Part shown: positions 8,393-18,085 of the stretch, one piece after another
How the letters are laid out: every line of letters begins with the position of its first letter
Numbering within the stretch: the first letter of the stretch is position 1
NCBI GenBank assembly: GCA_019694335.1
Contig: JAIBCD010000010.1
Span: 1-64,000, forward strand
Origin: Rhodospirillaceae bacterium
GTDB lineage: Bacteria > Pseudomonadota > Alphaproteobacteria > Rhodospirillales > Rhodospirillaceae
Direction of reading: 5' to 3'
Length of the DNA: 64,000 nucleotides
Notes under the pieces: model-generated
What the model saw: the letters and a program-made list of their open reading frames with translations, nothing else
Told to the model about the DNA's origin: nothing
Database searches by the model: none
Program-made: the position numbers and the translations under genes

Positions 8393-9889
8393 TCAACGCA
8401 ATCCCAGCGCCAGGGATTTGTCGCGCCGACGTTGCACCGACGAAGGAATATTAAGGGAATCCCTGTACTTGGCGACGGTGCGCCGCGCCACCTCGACGCC
8501 GTTCTCGCGCAGCACATCGACGATCTTGTCGTCGGACAGAATGTCATCGGCGGTTTCCGCGTCGATCATCACCTTGATGCGGTGCCGCACGGCTTCGGCC
8601 GAATGCGCCTCGGCGCCGGCGGACGACGGCAGGCCCTGGGTGAAGAAGTACTTCAGTTCGAAGATGCCGCGGGGGCTCGCCATGTATTTGTTAGTGGTGA
8701 CCCGGCTGACGGTACTTTCGTGCATCTCGATGGCCTCGGCGATGTCGCGCAGGATCAGGGGCCTGAGATGCGTGACGCCCAGCCGGAAGAACGCGTCCTG
8801 CTGTTTCACCAATTCGGTCGCCACCTTGAGGATGGTCTCGGCGCGCTGATGGAGCGCCTTCACCAGCCAGTTGGCCGACTGCAGCCGCTCGGCCAGGAAC
8901 TGCTTGTCAGCCTTCTTGGCGGCCTTGCCGATGTCCGCGATGTAGGTGCGGTTGACCAGCACGCGCGGCAGGGTGTCGCTGTTCAGTTCCACGCGCCAGC
9001 CGCCGTCTGGCTGCTGGCTCATGATCACGTCGGGGACCACGGTGCCGGTGGTGATGTGCTCGAACTTGAGCGCGGGCTTGGGATCGAGCGCGCGCACCTC
9101 GGCGATCATGTCCTGCAGGTCTTCGTTGGAGACGCCGCAAACGTCCTTGAGCTTGCGGAGATCGCGCGCCGCCAGCAGCTCGATATTGGCGACGAACGCT
9201 TCCATCGCCGGGTCGAAGCGGTTGCGGTCGATCAGCTGGAGCTTCAGGCACTCCTTGAGGTCGCGGGCGAAAATGCCCGGCGGATCGAATTTCTGGGCGG
9301 TCGCGAGCACCGCTTCGATGCGCGGCAACGCCACGCCCAGTTGCGACGCGGCGTCCGCGAGATCGAGCCGGAGGTAACCGCTCTCGTCCAGATGATCGAT
9401 CAGGTACATGCCGATAAACCGGTCGGCGGGGTCGGCCACGGCGAGATTGAGTTGTTGCACCAGATGGCTGTGAAGGTCCGGGGTGTCGGCGAGCGTGCGC
9501 TCCAGGTCCGGCAGTTCGCCGTGACCGCCGGCGCCCCAGTCGTTGGCGCTGTTGGTGTCGAAGCTGGTTTCGCCGCTGTCGGCGAGGCCGGCGTCGTTGT
9601 CGGCGACATCCGCCTCGACATCCATGGGCGATTCGTCCTGGCCGTCCACGGTATCGACCACCGACAGCCCATCTTCCGAGCGGTCATCGGCATTGCCCGC
9701 GCTTTCGGCCAGGGCGCCCGCCTCGCCGGTGTCGTCCTGCTCCAGCAGCGGATTGGATTCGAGTTCCTGGGTGATGTAGTCGGCGAGTTCGATCGAGGAC
9801 AATTGCAGCAGCTTGATCGCCTGCTGCAATTGCGGCGTGATGACCAGGCTCTGGGACTGTCGCAGATCTAAGCGGGGCGAGAGAGCCAT
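8393..9889 (-). CDS. rpoN: RNA polymerase sigma-54 factor
   Basis: This 498-aa sigma-54 begins with the glutamine- and leucine-rich Region I (MALSPRLDLRQSQSLVITPQ...), followed by a long acidic Region II (about 50-130), a core-binding domain, the HTH domain and the diagnostic RpoN box near the C terminus, seen as ARRTVAKYRD, which contacts the -24 promoter element. It directs activator-dependent transcription of nitrogen and other genes. It lies 18 bases downstream of lptB on the same strand, so it is likely cotranscribed with the LPS-transport genes, as in many alphaproteobacteria. Confidence 0.97.
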   Translation of the reverse strand: MALSPRLDLRQSQSLVITPQLQQAIKLLQLSSIELADYITQELESNPLLEQDDTGEAGALAESAGNADDRSEDGLSVVDTVDGQDESPMDVEADVADNDAGLADSGETSFDTNSANDWGAGGHGELPDLERTLADTPDLHSHLVQQLNLAVADPADRFIGMYLIDHLDESGYLRLDLADAASQLGVALPRIEAVLATAQKFDPPGIFARDLKECLKLQLIDRNRFDPAMEAFVANIELLAARDLRKLKDVCGVSNEDLQDMIAEVRALDPKPALKFEHITTGTVVPDVIMSQQPDGGWRVELNSDTLPRVLVNRTYIADIGKAAKKADKQFLAERLQSANWLVKALHQRAETILKVATELVKQQDAFFRLGVTHLRPLILRDIAEAIEMHESTVSRVTTNKYMASPRGIFELKYFFTQGLPSSAGAEAHSAEAVRHRIKVMIDAETADDILSDDKIVDVLRENGVEVARRTVAKYRDSLNIPSSVQRRRDKSLALGLR

Positions 9890-9907
9890 GGCTGTCCAAC
9901 CACCAAA

Positions 9908-10693
9908 CTACAGGCTGAACCGTTCGCCCAGGTAGACGCGCCGCACGCCCTCGTGGGCCACGATCTCCGACGGGCGGCCTTCCATCAGCACCGTGCCTTC
10001 GTGAAGGATGTAGGCGCGGTCGATGATGTCCAAGGTCTCGCGCACGTTGTGATCGGTGATCAGCACGCCGAGGCCCCGGTCCTTCAGGTGCGAGACCATC
10101 TCGCGGATCTCGCCCACCGCGATCGGGTCGATGCCCGCCAGCGGTTCGTCGAGCAGGATGAAACTGGGCCGCGAGGCCAAGGCGCGCGCGATTTCGCAGC
10201 GGCGGCGTTCCCCGCCCGACAGCGCCAGCGCCGGCGAGCGGCGCAGGTGGTCGATGGAGAACTCCTTGAGCAGCGCATCGACCAGGGCGCTCTGCGCCGC
10301 GCGGTCGGGCTCGACGATTTCGGCCACGGCGCGGATGTTCATTTCCACGGTCATGCCGCGGAAGATCGAAGCCTCCTGCGGCAGGTAGCCGATGCCGAGG
10401 CGTGCGCGCCGGTACATGGGCAGCGCGGTGATGTCCTGGCCGTCGAGATAGATGCGGCCCTGGTCGGGGCTGATCAGGCCGGTGACGCAGTAGAACGACG
10501 TGGTCTTGCCGGCGCCGTTGGGACCGAGCAGGCCCACGGCCTCGCCGCGCTCCACCTGCAGGTTCACTTCGCGCAGGACCGGCCGGCTTTTGTAGGATTT
10601 GCCCAGGCCGCGCACGACCAGCCCGGTCTGCGGGATATTCCCGCCCCCACCCGCGCCCGAAACCGCGCGTTGTTGTTCGTTATCCGGACTCAT
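9908..10693 (-). CDS. lptB: LPS export ABC transporter ATP-binding protein LptB
   Basis: This 261-aa ABC ATPase energises extraction of LPS from the inner membrane with LptF, LptG and LptC. The Walker A motif is LGPNGAGKTT (about 56-65), the signature motif is LSGGERRRCEIARAL, and Walker B is FILLDEPLAGIDP. A 27-residue glycine-rich N-terminal extension precedes the usual start of the family; ATG 10693 has GGAGAG upstream. LptF and LptG genes are not in the window. It follows lptA by 25 bases and precedes rpoN, the conserved alphaproteobacterial order. Confidence 0.97.
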   Translation of the reverse strand: MSPDNEQQRAVSGAGGGGNIPQTGLVVRGLGKSYKSRPVLREVNLQVERGEAVGLLGPNGAGKTTSFYCVTGLISPDQGRIYLDGQDITALPMYRRARLGIGYLPQEASIFRGMTVEMNIRAVAEIVEPDRAAQSALVDALLKEFSIDHLRRSPALALSGGERRRCEIARALASRPSFILLDEPLAGIDPIAVGEIREMVSHLKDRGLGVLITDHNVRETLDIIDRAYILHEGTVLMEGRPSEIVAHEGVRRVYLGERFSL

Positions 10694-10718
10694 GCCGTTG
10701 CTCTCCGAAATTCCGTTT

Positions 10719-11603
10719 TCATCGTGCCGCCGGGTCGGCCTTGGGCGCGATCAGGGCGCGCACCCGCGGCGCATCCTTCACGCCCGGCTGTCCGGCCTGG
10801 GCGGCGCTGCCGAAAACCTTGGTGATGCCGCCTTTGACGTTGATCGTGGCAAAGCCGCCGCTGAGCTGATTGGTGCCCTGGGTGACTTTGATGCCGCCGT
10901 CGATGGTGGCCAGGCCGCTGTCGATGTTGTAGGCGCCGCGGTCGCCGCGGACGATTTCCTTGGCGGTTTCCATGCGCACGTTGCCGAAGCCCTGCACGTA
11001 ATTGATGTCGCCGCGCGAGCGGCCGAGAATCTGCGAGCGGTCTTTTTTTGCCGGCGCCGCGGGGGTGCTCTCGCGGAAGAACGCCACCAGGCGGTCCGCG
11101 AACAGCCGGTGTTTGGTCTTGTCCTCGGCGAAGGCGTTGCCCTCGGCCACGGCCACGCCTTCGTTGGCCCAGTACTGCAGCACCTTGTGCGCCTGCACCT
11201 GGCCGTCGGGGCTGGTGAGCGTGACCGTATCGCCTTCCAGCACCAGTACCGCCTTATCCATGTCATAGACCGCCGCCTGGCCGGTGGCGGTCTCGTTTTC
11301 GGATTTCATCACGACATTGCCGGTGGCGAACACGCGATAGACTTCGTTGCCGCCACCGCCGGGGCGGGCCCGGTAATCGGCGATCAGTTCGTCGGCCGTG
11401 ACGCTGACCGCGCCCTGCACGGCCTTGGCCTTGCCGCGGAAGATCACCCGCTTGGTGTCCTGGTTCAGTTCCATGCCGTTCTCGGAGGTGATCTCGACCG
11501 GCGCCTCCGACTCCTTGGGCGAGAACGTCAGCGACTGCGCGAACGCCGGCGCCGCCGCCGCGAGCGCCGCCACCGTGATGACTGCAAGAAGGCGGCGGTT
11601 CAT
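10719..11603 (-). CDS. lptA: LPS periplasmic transport bridge protein LptA
   Basis: This 294-aa periplasmic protein has a signal peptide ending APAFA-Q and an OstA/LptA beta-jellyroll region rich in short beta strands (about residues 35-265, for example PVEITSENGMELNQDTKRVIFRG). LptA polymers form the bridge carrying LPS from LptC to LptD. It is longer than the E. coli protein (185 aa), with an insertion around residues 180-200 (STPAAPAKKDRSQ), as is usual in alphaproteobacteria. It overlaps lptC by four bases. Confidence 0.95.
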   Translation of the reverse strand: MNRRLLAVITVAALAAAAPAFAQSLTFSPKESEAPVEITSENGMELNQDTKRVIFRGKAKAVQGAVSVTADELIADYRARPGGGGNEVYRVFATGNVVMKSENETATGQAAVYDMDKAVLVLEGDTVTLTSPDGQVQAHKVLQYWANEGVAVAEGNAFAEDKTKHRLFADRLVAFFRESTPAAPAKKDRSQILGRSRGDINYVQGFGNVRMETAKEIVRGDRGAYNIDSGLATIDGGIKVTQGTNQLSGGFATINVKGGITKVFGSAAQAGQPGVKDAPRVRALIAPKADPAAR

Positions 11604-12321
11604 TTCGGCGCTCCCGGAGGTGGTGCGGTTTTGGTGTCGTCGGACTTGGTTGCTTCGGACTTGGCGGATTTTGGGTTCAACACCAACCGCGAAGGGCCGG
11701 TGAACCGGATGATCTTGTCGTCCTTGTTGTAGGAGAAACCCGAGGCCTCCAGCTTGCCGAAACTGCCCTCGCCGGTGACCTTGGCATTGCCGCGCGCGCT
11801 GCCGTCCTTGAGGGTGATGTGGGCCTGGGAGGTGCGCAGCTTGCCTTGGGCCTGGTCGAGGGTCACCTCGCCGCTCAAGTCGATTTCCCGCTTATCGTGG
11901 TCGTAGATGCCGCTGCTGGCGCTGGCGGAGATGGCATTTCCGCTGGTGGTCCTGATGTCCGCCTTGGGCTGCGTGAGTTCGACGACCTTGTCGCCGGCGG
12001 CGCCCTGGCGAACGCTTTGCGCCGTCACTTCGTAGGGCTGGCCCTTGTCGTCGGTGCCGAAGTAACGCGCGTTGGTCATGGCCAGCGAGCGGCCGTTGGC
12101 GTCCTTGACCGGCGCGACGCGGATGCGTTCTTCCTGCTGGCGCAGCATCGGCAACACCAGCACCACCACCAGCAGCACCACCGCCGCCACCGGCAACGCG
12201 ATCTTCATGATCTGGACAAAGCGGCTATACTGGCTGACCGAGGCCGCCACCTTCTCGTGTTGCGGCGGCTGGGCTTTGTAGAACGCGCCCTTTTCGCTGT
12301 CCCTGTTTTCCAAAGCGGGGG

Positions 12322-12325
<4 letters not shown>
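11600..12325 (-). CDS. lptC: LPS export system protein LptC
   Basis: This 241-aa bitopic inner-membrane protein has a cytoplasmic N terminus of about 40 residues, one transmembrane helix (about 44-62, IALPVAAVVLLVVVLVLPML) and a periplasmic LptC/OstA-type beta fold. It receives LPS from LptFG and passes it to LptA. ATG 12325 lies in a TCAT/ATGA overlap with the end of kdsD, showing coupled translation; the frame remains open upstream only inside kdsD. It ends in a low-complexity Lys/Pro tail. Confidence 0.92.
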
Positions 12326-13320
<995 letters not shown>

Positions 13321-13558
13321 CGGCTCAATGTCATCCAGCAACGCGCCAATACAGGCCGGCGCGGGGCCGAGAGTATGCCCGCGCCGGTTAAAAATTGGGT
13401 ACAGTTTATTGCAATCCTCATGCCAACCTCGTCTTGACGCGCGATATCGCCGCGCGAGAGCCGAAAAGCACTCTCGAGATATGGCAAGAACGGGCCCATA
13501 AGCAAGAACCCGCGAAGATATTTCTTGAAATTAAATCAATCAGTTAAGCCGAATGGGC

Positions 13559-14164
13559 CTAATGATTGAAAATGTCCTCTTCCGCCCACCCGGCCAGGTC
13601 CAGGGCGGCGCGGTCGGGCAGGAACCGGAAGCAGGCGTCGGCCAGCTCCGTACGCCCTTCCCGGGCGACAAGGCGCTCCATTTCCGCCTTCAGGCGGTGG
13701 AGGTAGAGAACGTCGGCGGCGGCGTAGTCCAGCTGTTCGGCGGACAGCGTCGGGGCGCCCCAGTCCGAGGTCTGCTGCTGCTTGGAGATTTCCACGCCCA
13801 GAAAATCCCGGCACAGATCCTTGAGGCCGTGCTTGTCGGTGTTGGTACGGGCGAGGCGCGAGGCGGTGCGCGTGCAATAGACCGGGGCGCAGCGCACGCC
13901 GAGATGGCGCAGGATCATGCCGAGGTCGAACCGCGCGAAGTGGAAGATCTTGAGGAGTTTCGTATCCGCCAGTAGCGCCGCGAGGCGCGGCGCGGGCTGG
14001 CCGGGGACGATCTGCACGAGATGGGCGTCGCCGTCACCGGCGGAAATCTGGACCAGGCACAACCGGTCGCGGTGAAGTTTCAGGCCCGTGGTCTCGGTAT
14101 CGACGGCGATGCTGCCTGAGAAGGAAACAGCACCGAGATCGCCGCGATGAAAGTGGTTTGCCAA
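13559..14164 (-). CDS. nrnC: NrnC-type 3'-5' exonuclease (short RNase D homologue)
   Basis: This 201-aa DEDDy exonuclease lacks the HRDC domains of full RNase D. Catalytic residues are visible: Asp22 and Glu24 in VDTETTG, Asp80 in FARFDLG, and Tyr147 with Asp151 in YAAADVLYL. In alphaproteobacteria this short form is NrnC, which degrades di- and oligoribonucleotides in place of Orn. It lies upstream of kdsD-lptC on the same strand, a common arrangement, with about 240 bases between. An annotation of plain ribonuclease D would also be found for such proteins. Confidence 0.88.
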   Translation of the reverse strand: MANHFHRGDLGAVSFSGSIAVDTETTGLKLHRDRLCLVQISAGDGDAHLVQIVPGQPAPRLAALLADTKLLKIFHFARFDLGMILRHLGVRCAPVYCTRTASRLARTNTDKHGLKDLCRDFLGVEISKQQQTSDWGAPTLSAEQLDYAAADVLYLHRLKAEMERLVAREGRTELADACFRFLPDRAALDLAGWAEEDIFNH

Positions 14165-14201
14165 GTCTGGGCCTGAAAAATCTATGTCTGTTACTTGCGA
14201 G

Positions 14202-14288
<87 letters not shown>

Positions 14289-14498
14289 GCCCAGGACCGC
14301 GAAACAGGGCGGTCTTGAACAGGGCGAGACGGATACCCCCCGGCCCCGGGCTTGTCAATCTAAGGCGGTGCCCGGATGGGTCTTTTTTGGCGCCCGGCTC
14401 CGGTCACTCTGTTGCCAGGAAAGCGGTTTTTATGCGAGGTGTTCGGGACCGGAACGGCCCTTGCGGGCCAGAACGACAGAATCAGGCGGACTCAGCGC

Positions 14499-15491
14499 AT
14501 GGCAGGTAAATTCGTCACGGTTTTCGGCGGCTCGGGCTTTATCGGCCGCCATGTGGTGCGCCATCTGGCGGCCCAGGGCTGGCGCGTACGGATCGCGGTG
14601 CGGGACATCGAAGAGGCCGGCTTCCTGCGCACGGCCGGCAACCTCGGGCAGATTTCCGCGATCGCCACCACCATCGCCGATGACGCCAGCGTTGCCGCCG
14701 CGGTGAAGGGCGCCGACGCCGTGATCAACCTGGTGGGCGTACTTTACGAACGCGGCAAGCGCACATTCCAGGCGCTGCATGTGGATGGCGCGCGGCGCAT
14801 CGCCGAAGCCGCACGCGCCGCGGGCGCCACGCACCTCGTCCATGTCTCGGCACTGGGCGCCGATGCCAACTCGCCGTCCAAGTACGCGCGCAGCAAGGCC
14901 GCCGGCGAAGCCGCCGTGCATGGCGCGTTTCCCGGCGCCACCATCTTCCGCCCGAGCGTCGTGTTCGGCGCCGAGGACCACTTCTTCAACATGTTCGGTT
15001 GCCTGGCGCAGATCTCGCCGGTGCTGCCCTACTTCACCGACATCACGCCCCACACGCCGGGCGGCGGCGGCGCCAAATTCCAGCCGGTGTTCGTCGGCGA
15101 TGTGGCCGAGGCGATCGCGGCGTCGGTGACCGGGGAAACCCACAAGGGCCGCAGCTATGAACTCGCCGGCCCTAAGGTTTACGACATGTTCGAGGTGCTC
15201 ACGATCGTCAACCGCGAGACCATGCGTAAGCGCGCGATCTGGGGCATGCCCTATCTCTTCGCCCATATAAAGGCGGCTTTCCTGCAGTTCCTGCCGACGC
15301 CGCTGTTGACGCCCGACCAGGTGAAACTGCTGAAGCTCGGCAGCGTCGCGTCGGGCCGCGCGCCCGGCCTTGAGGCCTTCGGCATCGCGGCCACACCGGT
15401 GGAACTGGTGGTGCCCACCTACCTCAAGCGCTTCCGCCCCGTGCAGCAGACCAAGAAAATCCGCGCGGGTGGCAAGCTGGGCGCCCATTAG
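14499..15491 (+). CDS. NDUFA9-like NAD(P)-binding epimerase/reductase
   Basis: This 330-aa member of the atypical short-chain dehydrogenase group has the N-terminal Rossmann motif VTVFGGSGFIGRHVV (residues about 6-20) and a YARSKAAGE segment containing the active-site-like Tyr-x3-Lys. It is most like the bacterial relatives of complex I subunit NDUFA9, often annotated as complex I NDUFA9 subunit family protein; a role in quinone/NADH biology is suggested but not shown. ATG 14499 is preceded by AGGCGGA. It is convergent with the UppP-like gene. Confidence 0.85.
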   Translation: MAGKFVTVFGGSGFIGRHVVRHLAAQGWRVRIAVRDIEEAGFLRTAGNLGQISAIATTIADDASVAAAVKGADAVINLVGVLYERGKRTFQALHVDGARRIAEAARAAGATHLVHVSALGADANSPSKYARSKAAGEAAVHGAFPGATIFRPSVVFGAEDHFFNMFGCLAQISPVLPYFTDITPHTPGGGGAKFQPVFVGDVAEAIAASVTGETHKGRSYELAGPKVYDMFEVLTIVNRETMRKRAIWGMPYLFAHIKAAFLQFLPTPLLTPDQVKLLKLGSVASGRAPGLEAFGIAATPVELVVPTYLKRFRPVQQTKKIRAGGKLGAH

Positions 15492-15524
15492 CGCCCGCCC
15501 GCAAACGGTCGCGGCCCAGCCCGC

Positions 15525-16343
15525 TTAAAAAGACAAACTGATCAGGTCGTAGGCCAGCACCAGCACGGCCGCGGCCGCGAGCAGGCGGTAGACCGCGAAC
15601 ACCGTGAAGGTCGAGCGCCTGAGCCAGCTCATCAGCGACGCGAGCGACGCCAGCGCCATCACGAAGCCGATGCTGCCCATGATCAGGTCGGTGCGTTCAA
15701 AATGAATCGCGGCGTTCGCGGTGCGCGCTTCGATCAAGGTCTTCACCAGCACCACCGCCAGCGGCAACGCGCCGGCCAGCATGGAAAACCGCACTGCCTC
15801 GTCGCGTTCATACCCCAACAGGCGCGCGACCGTGAGCGACGCTCCGGCGTTGCGCACTCCCGGCAACAGCGACACCGCCTGGGCAAGGCCGATCAGCACC
15901 GCATCGACGAAGGTGGCATGTTCGACGCGTTTGACCGTCATGCACATGCGGTCGAAGGCGAGCAGCGCCAGGGCGCCGCCGGCGCTCAGCCAGCCGATCA
16001 TCATTTGGGTGTTCGCGACTCCCGGCGCATAGCGTTCGAGTGCAAAAAGCACCGCCACGGCCGCGATCGCGGAGACGAAAAACTGCGCCGCGAGCCGGGC
16101 GCCGGGGTCGCGCTTGCCCTTGGCGGCGCGCACCACGCCCACGCCCATGTCGAACAGGTCAGCCCAGAAATAGGCCAGCATGGCGAGCAGCACACCCGCC
16201 TGGGTAGCGATGACGACCGCCGGTCCGGGAGCCTCCCAGCCGGTGAATTCGGTCAAAAGGGCAATATGGACCGAAGTCCCTATGGGGAAGACCGCTCCCA
16301 ACCCCTGGAGCACTGCGAACACAACCGCTTGCGTCAGCGCCAC
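15525..16343 (-). CDS. UppP/BacA-family membrane protein with altered active-site motifs
   Basis: This 272-aa polytopic membrane protein aligns along its length with undecaprenyl-diphosphate phosphatase, which recycles the lipid carrier for peptidoglycan. The family signatures are badly altered: the canonical EGLTEFLP-SSTGH reads QGLGAVFPIGTSVH here (residues 13-26), so both glutamates are replaced by Gln13 and Ala17, and PGxSRSG reads PGVRNAG, losing the catalytic serine-arginine pair. The His (26) and a downstream TQAG glutamine remain. It may be an inactive or repurposed paralogue; a canonical copy is expected elsewhere. The start context is ordinary. Confidence 0.8.
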   Translation of the reverse strand: MALTQAVVFAVLQGLGAVFPIGTSVHIALLTEFTGWEAPGPAVVIATQAGVLLAMLAYFWADLFDMGVGVVRAAKGKRDPGARLAAQFFVSAIAAVAVLFALERYAPGVANTQMMIGWLSAGGALALLAFDRMCMTVKRVEHATFVDAVLIGLAQAVSLLPGVRNAGASLTVARLLGYERDEAVRFSMLAGALPLAVVLVKTLIEARTANAAIHFERTDLIMGSIGFVMALASLASLMSWLRRSTFTVFAVYRLLAAAAVLVLAYDLISLSF

Positions 16344-16417
16344 GCGCCTGCACCCATCCCTGGTCCCTAAGTCCTTATACCACTGAGGATTCCTGGGCTA
16401 AAGGCCCTTCAGAAATG

Positions 16418-16445
16418 AAATTAGTATTTATTTGGTTACTAATTT
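16418..16445. promoter_or_regulatory. 9-bp inverted repeat in the uppP-like/gltD intergenic region
   Basis: AAATTAGTA (16418-16426) and TACTAATTT (16437-16445) form a perfect inverted repeat with a 10-base spacer, inside a markedly AT-rich 60-base patch of an otherwise GC-rich window. It lies between two divergent genes and may be an operator for either. Spacing does not fit a sigma-54 promoter. Confidence 0.4.
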
Positions 16446-16605
16446 TTGCGCCATCCATCGAAAAATCCGCCGCCTGATCCTGATTTTGTCTATGCGCGAA
16501 AAATAAGGTCAGTATTGATGACATATATGGAGGATTCTGCTGGTTGGTCGCGGCATTGGCCTGTAAGTACCGCCCTTCCTTCTCCTTTGCCCGAAGTGAA
16601 TCGCC

Positions 16606-18081
16606 ATGTCCGACTCCGGCCAGAAGCCCCGCGAAATGCTCCAGTTCCTCCGCGTGGACGCGGAAGGACCAGCCAAACGCGCGCCCAACCAGCGCCGCAA
16701 GGATTTCGGCGAGATCTATGAGTCCTGGCCCGCGGCCGATGCCGGCGACCAGGCGTCGCGCTGCGAGCAATGCGGCATTCCGTTCTGCCAGGTGCATTGC
16801 CCGGTGCAGAACAACATCCCCGACTGGCTCAAGCTCACCGCCGAGGGCCGGCTGGAAGAAGCCTACGAAGTCTCCTCGGCCACCAACAACATGCCCGAGA
16901 TCTGCGGCCGCATTTGCCCGCAGGACCGGCTATGCGAGGGCTCCTGCGTGCTGGAACAGTCCAAGCACGGCGCGGTGACCATCGGCGCGGTGGAGAAGTT
17001 CATCACCGACACCGCCTGGGAAAAGGGCTGGGTGAAGCCGGTGACCCCGGCGCGTGACCTCGACACCTCGATCGGCATCATCGGGGCCGGTCCCGGCGGC
17101 CTGGCCGCCGCGGAGGAACTGCGCAAGCTCGGACACAAGGTCGAGATCTACGACCGCTACGACCGCGCCGGCGGCTTGCTGATTTACGGCATCCCGAACT
17201 TCAAGCTTGAGAAAGAGGTGGTGCAGCGGCGCACCGACCTCCTGAAGCGCGCCGGCATCGTGTTCCATCACAATGTCGATGTCGGCAGGACCATCAGCTT
17301 CGCCGATCTGCGCAAGAAACATCACGCGGTACTGATCGCCACCGGCGTTTACAAGGCACGCGGCCTCGCCTGCCCCGGCGTCGGCGCCACCGGCGTGTTC
17401 CCGGCCATGCGCTACCTGACCGCGTCCAACCGCAAGGATCTGGGCGACAGCGTGCCCGATTTCGACAACGGCGAATTGAACGCGAACGGCAAGAACGTAG
17501 TGGTCATCGGCGGCGGCGACACCGCCATGGATTGCGTGCGCACCGCCATCCGCCAGGGCGCGAAATCCGTGAAGTGCCTCTATCGCCGCGACCGCGAGAA
17601 CATGCCCGGCTCGCAGCGCGAAGTCGCCAACGCCGTCGAGGAAGGCGTCGAGTTCCTGTGGTTGTCGGCGCCGGAAGCGGTGCTGCACGACGCCGACAAC
17701 ATGGCCACCGGCGTGCGCGCCGTGCGCATGCGCCTGGGCACGCCCGACCAATCGGGCCGCGCCAAGCCGGAAGAGATCGAAGGCTCGCAATTCGTGGTGC
17801 CGGCCGACATGGTGATCGAGGCGCTCGGCTTCGACCCCGAGGACATGCCGGCGATGTTCGGCGAGACCGCGCTGGGCGTCACGCGCTGGGGCACGCTCAA
17901 GACCGACTTCCGCACGCAGATGACGACGATGGACGGCGTGTTCGCCGCCGGCGACATCGTGCGCGGCGCGTCCCTGGTGGTCTGGGCGATCCGCGACGGC
18001 CGCGACGCCGCCGCCAGCATCCACCGCTATCTGAATTCCTCGACCGCGACGCAGCCGCAAACACTGCGTCAGGCTTCTTAA
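16606..18081 (+). CDS. gltD: Glutamate synthase (NADPH) small subunit
   Basis: This 491-aa flavoprotein feeds electrons from NADPH to GltB for glutamate synthesis from glutamine and 2-oxoglutarate. The N terminus carries two cysteine clusters for 4Fe-4S centres (CEQCGIPFCQVHCP, and CGRICPQDRLCEGSC); the FAD-binding motif is GAGPGGLAAAEEL and the NADPH motif GGGDTAMDCV, ending with the AAGDIVRGASLVVWAI flavin segment. The length is standard. It precedes gltB by four bases, the reverse of the E. coli gltB-gltD order but common in alphaproteobacteria. Confidence 0.97.
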   Translation: MSDSGQKPREMLQFLRVDAEGPAKRAPNQRRKDFGEIYESWPAADAGDQASRCEQCGIPFCQVHCPVQNNIPDWLKLTAEGRLEEAYEVSSATNNMPEICGRICPQDRLCEGSCVLEQSKHGAVTIGAVEKFITDTAWEKGWVKPVTPARDLDTSIGIIGAGPGGLAAAEELRKLGHKVEIYDRYDRAGGLLIYGIPNFKLEKEVVQRRTDLLKRAGIVFHHNVDVGRTISFADLRKKHHAVLIATGVYKARGLACPGVGATGVFPAMRYLTASNRKDLGDSVPDFDNGELNANGKNVVVIGGGDTAMDCVRTAIRQGAKSVKCLYRRDRENMPGSQREVANAVEEGVEFLWLSAPEAVLHDADNMATGVRAVRMRLGTPDQSGRAKPEEIEGSQFVVPADMVIEALGFDPEDMPAMFGETALGVTRWGTLKTDFRTQMTTMDGVFAAGDIVRGASLVVWAIRDGRDAAASIHRYLNSSTATQPQTLRQAS

Positions 18082-18085
18082 GAGA

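Noticed and set aside
16433..16449. Sigma-54 promoter before gltD (TGG ... TTGC)
   Set aside because: GG and GC are separated by 12 bases instead of 10, and the surrounding bases do not fit.
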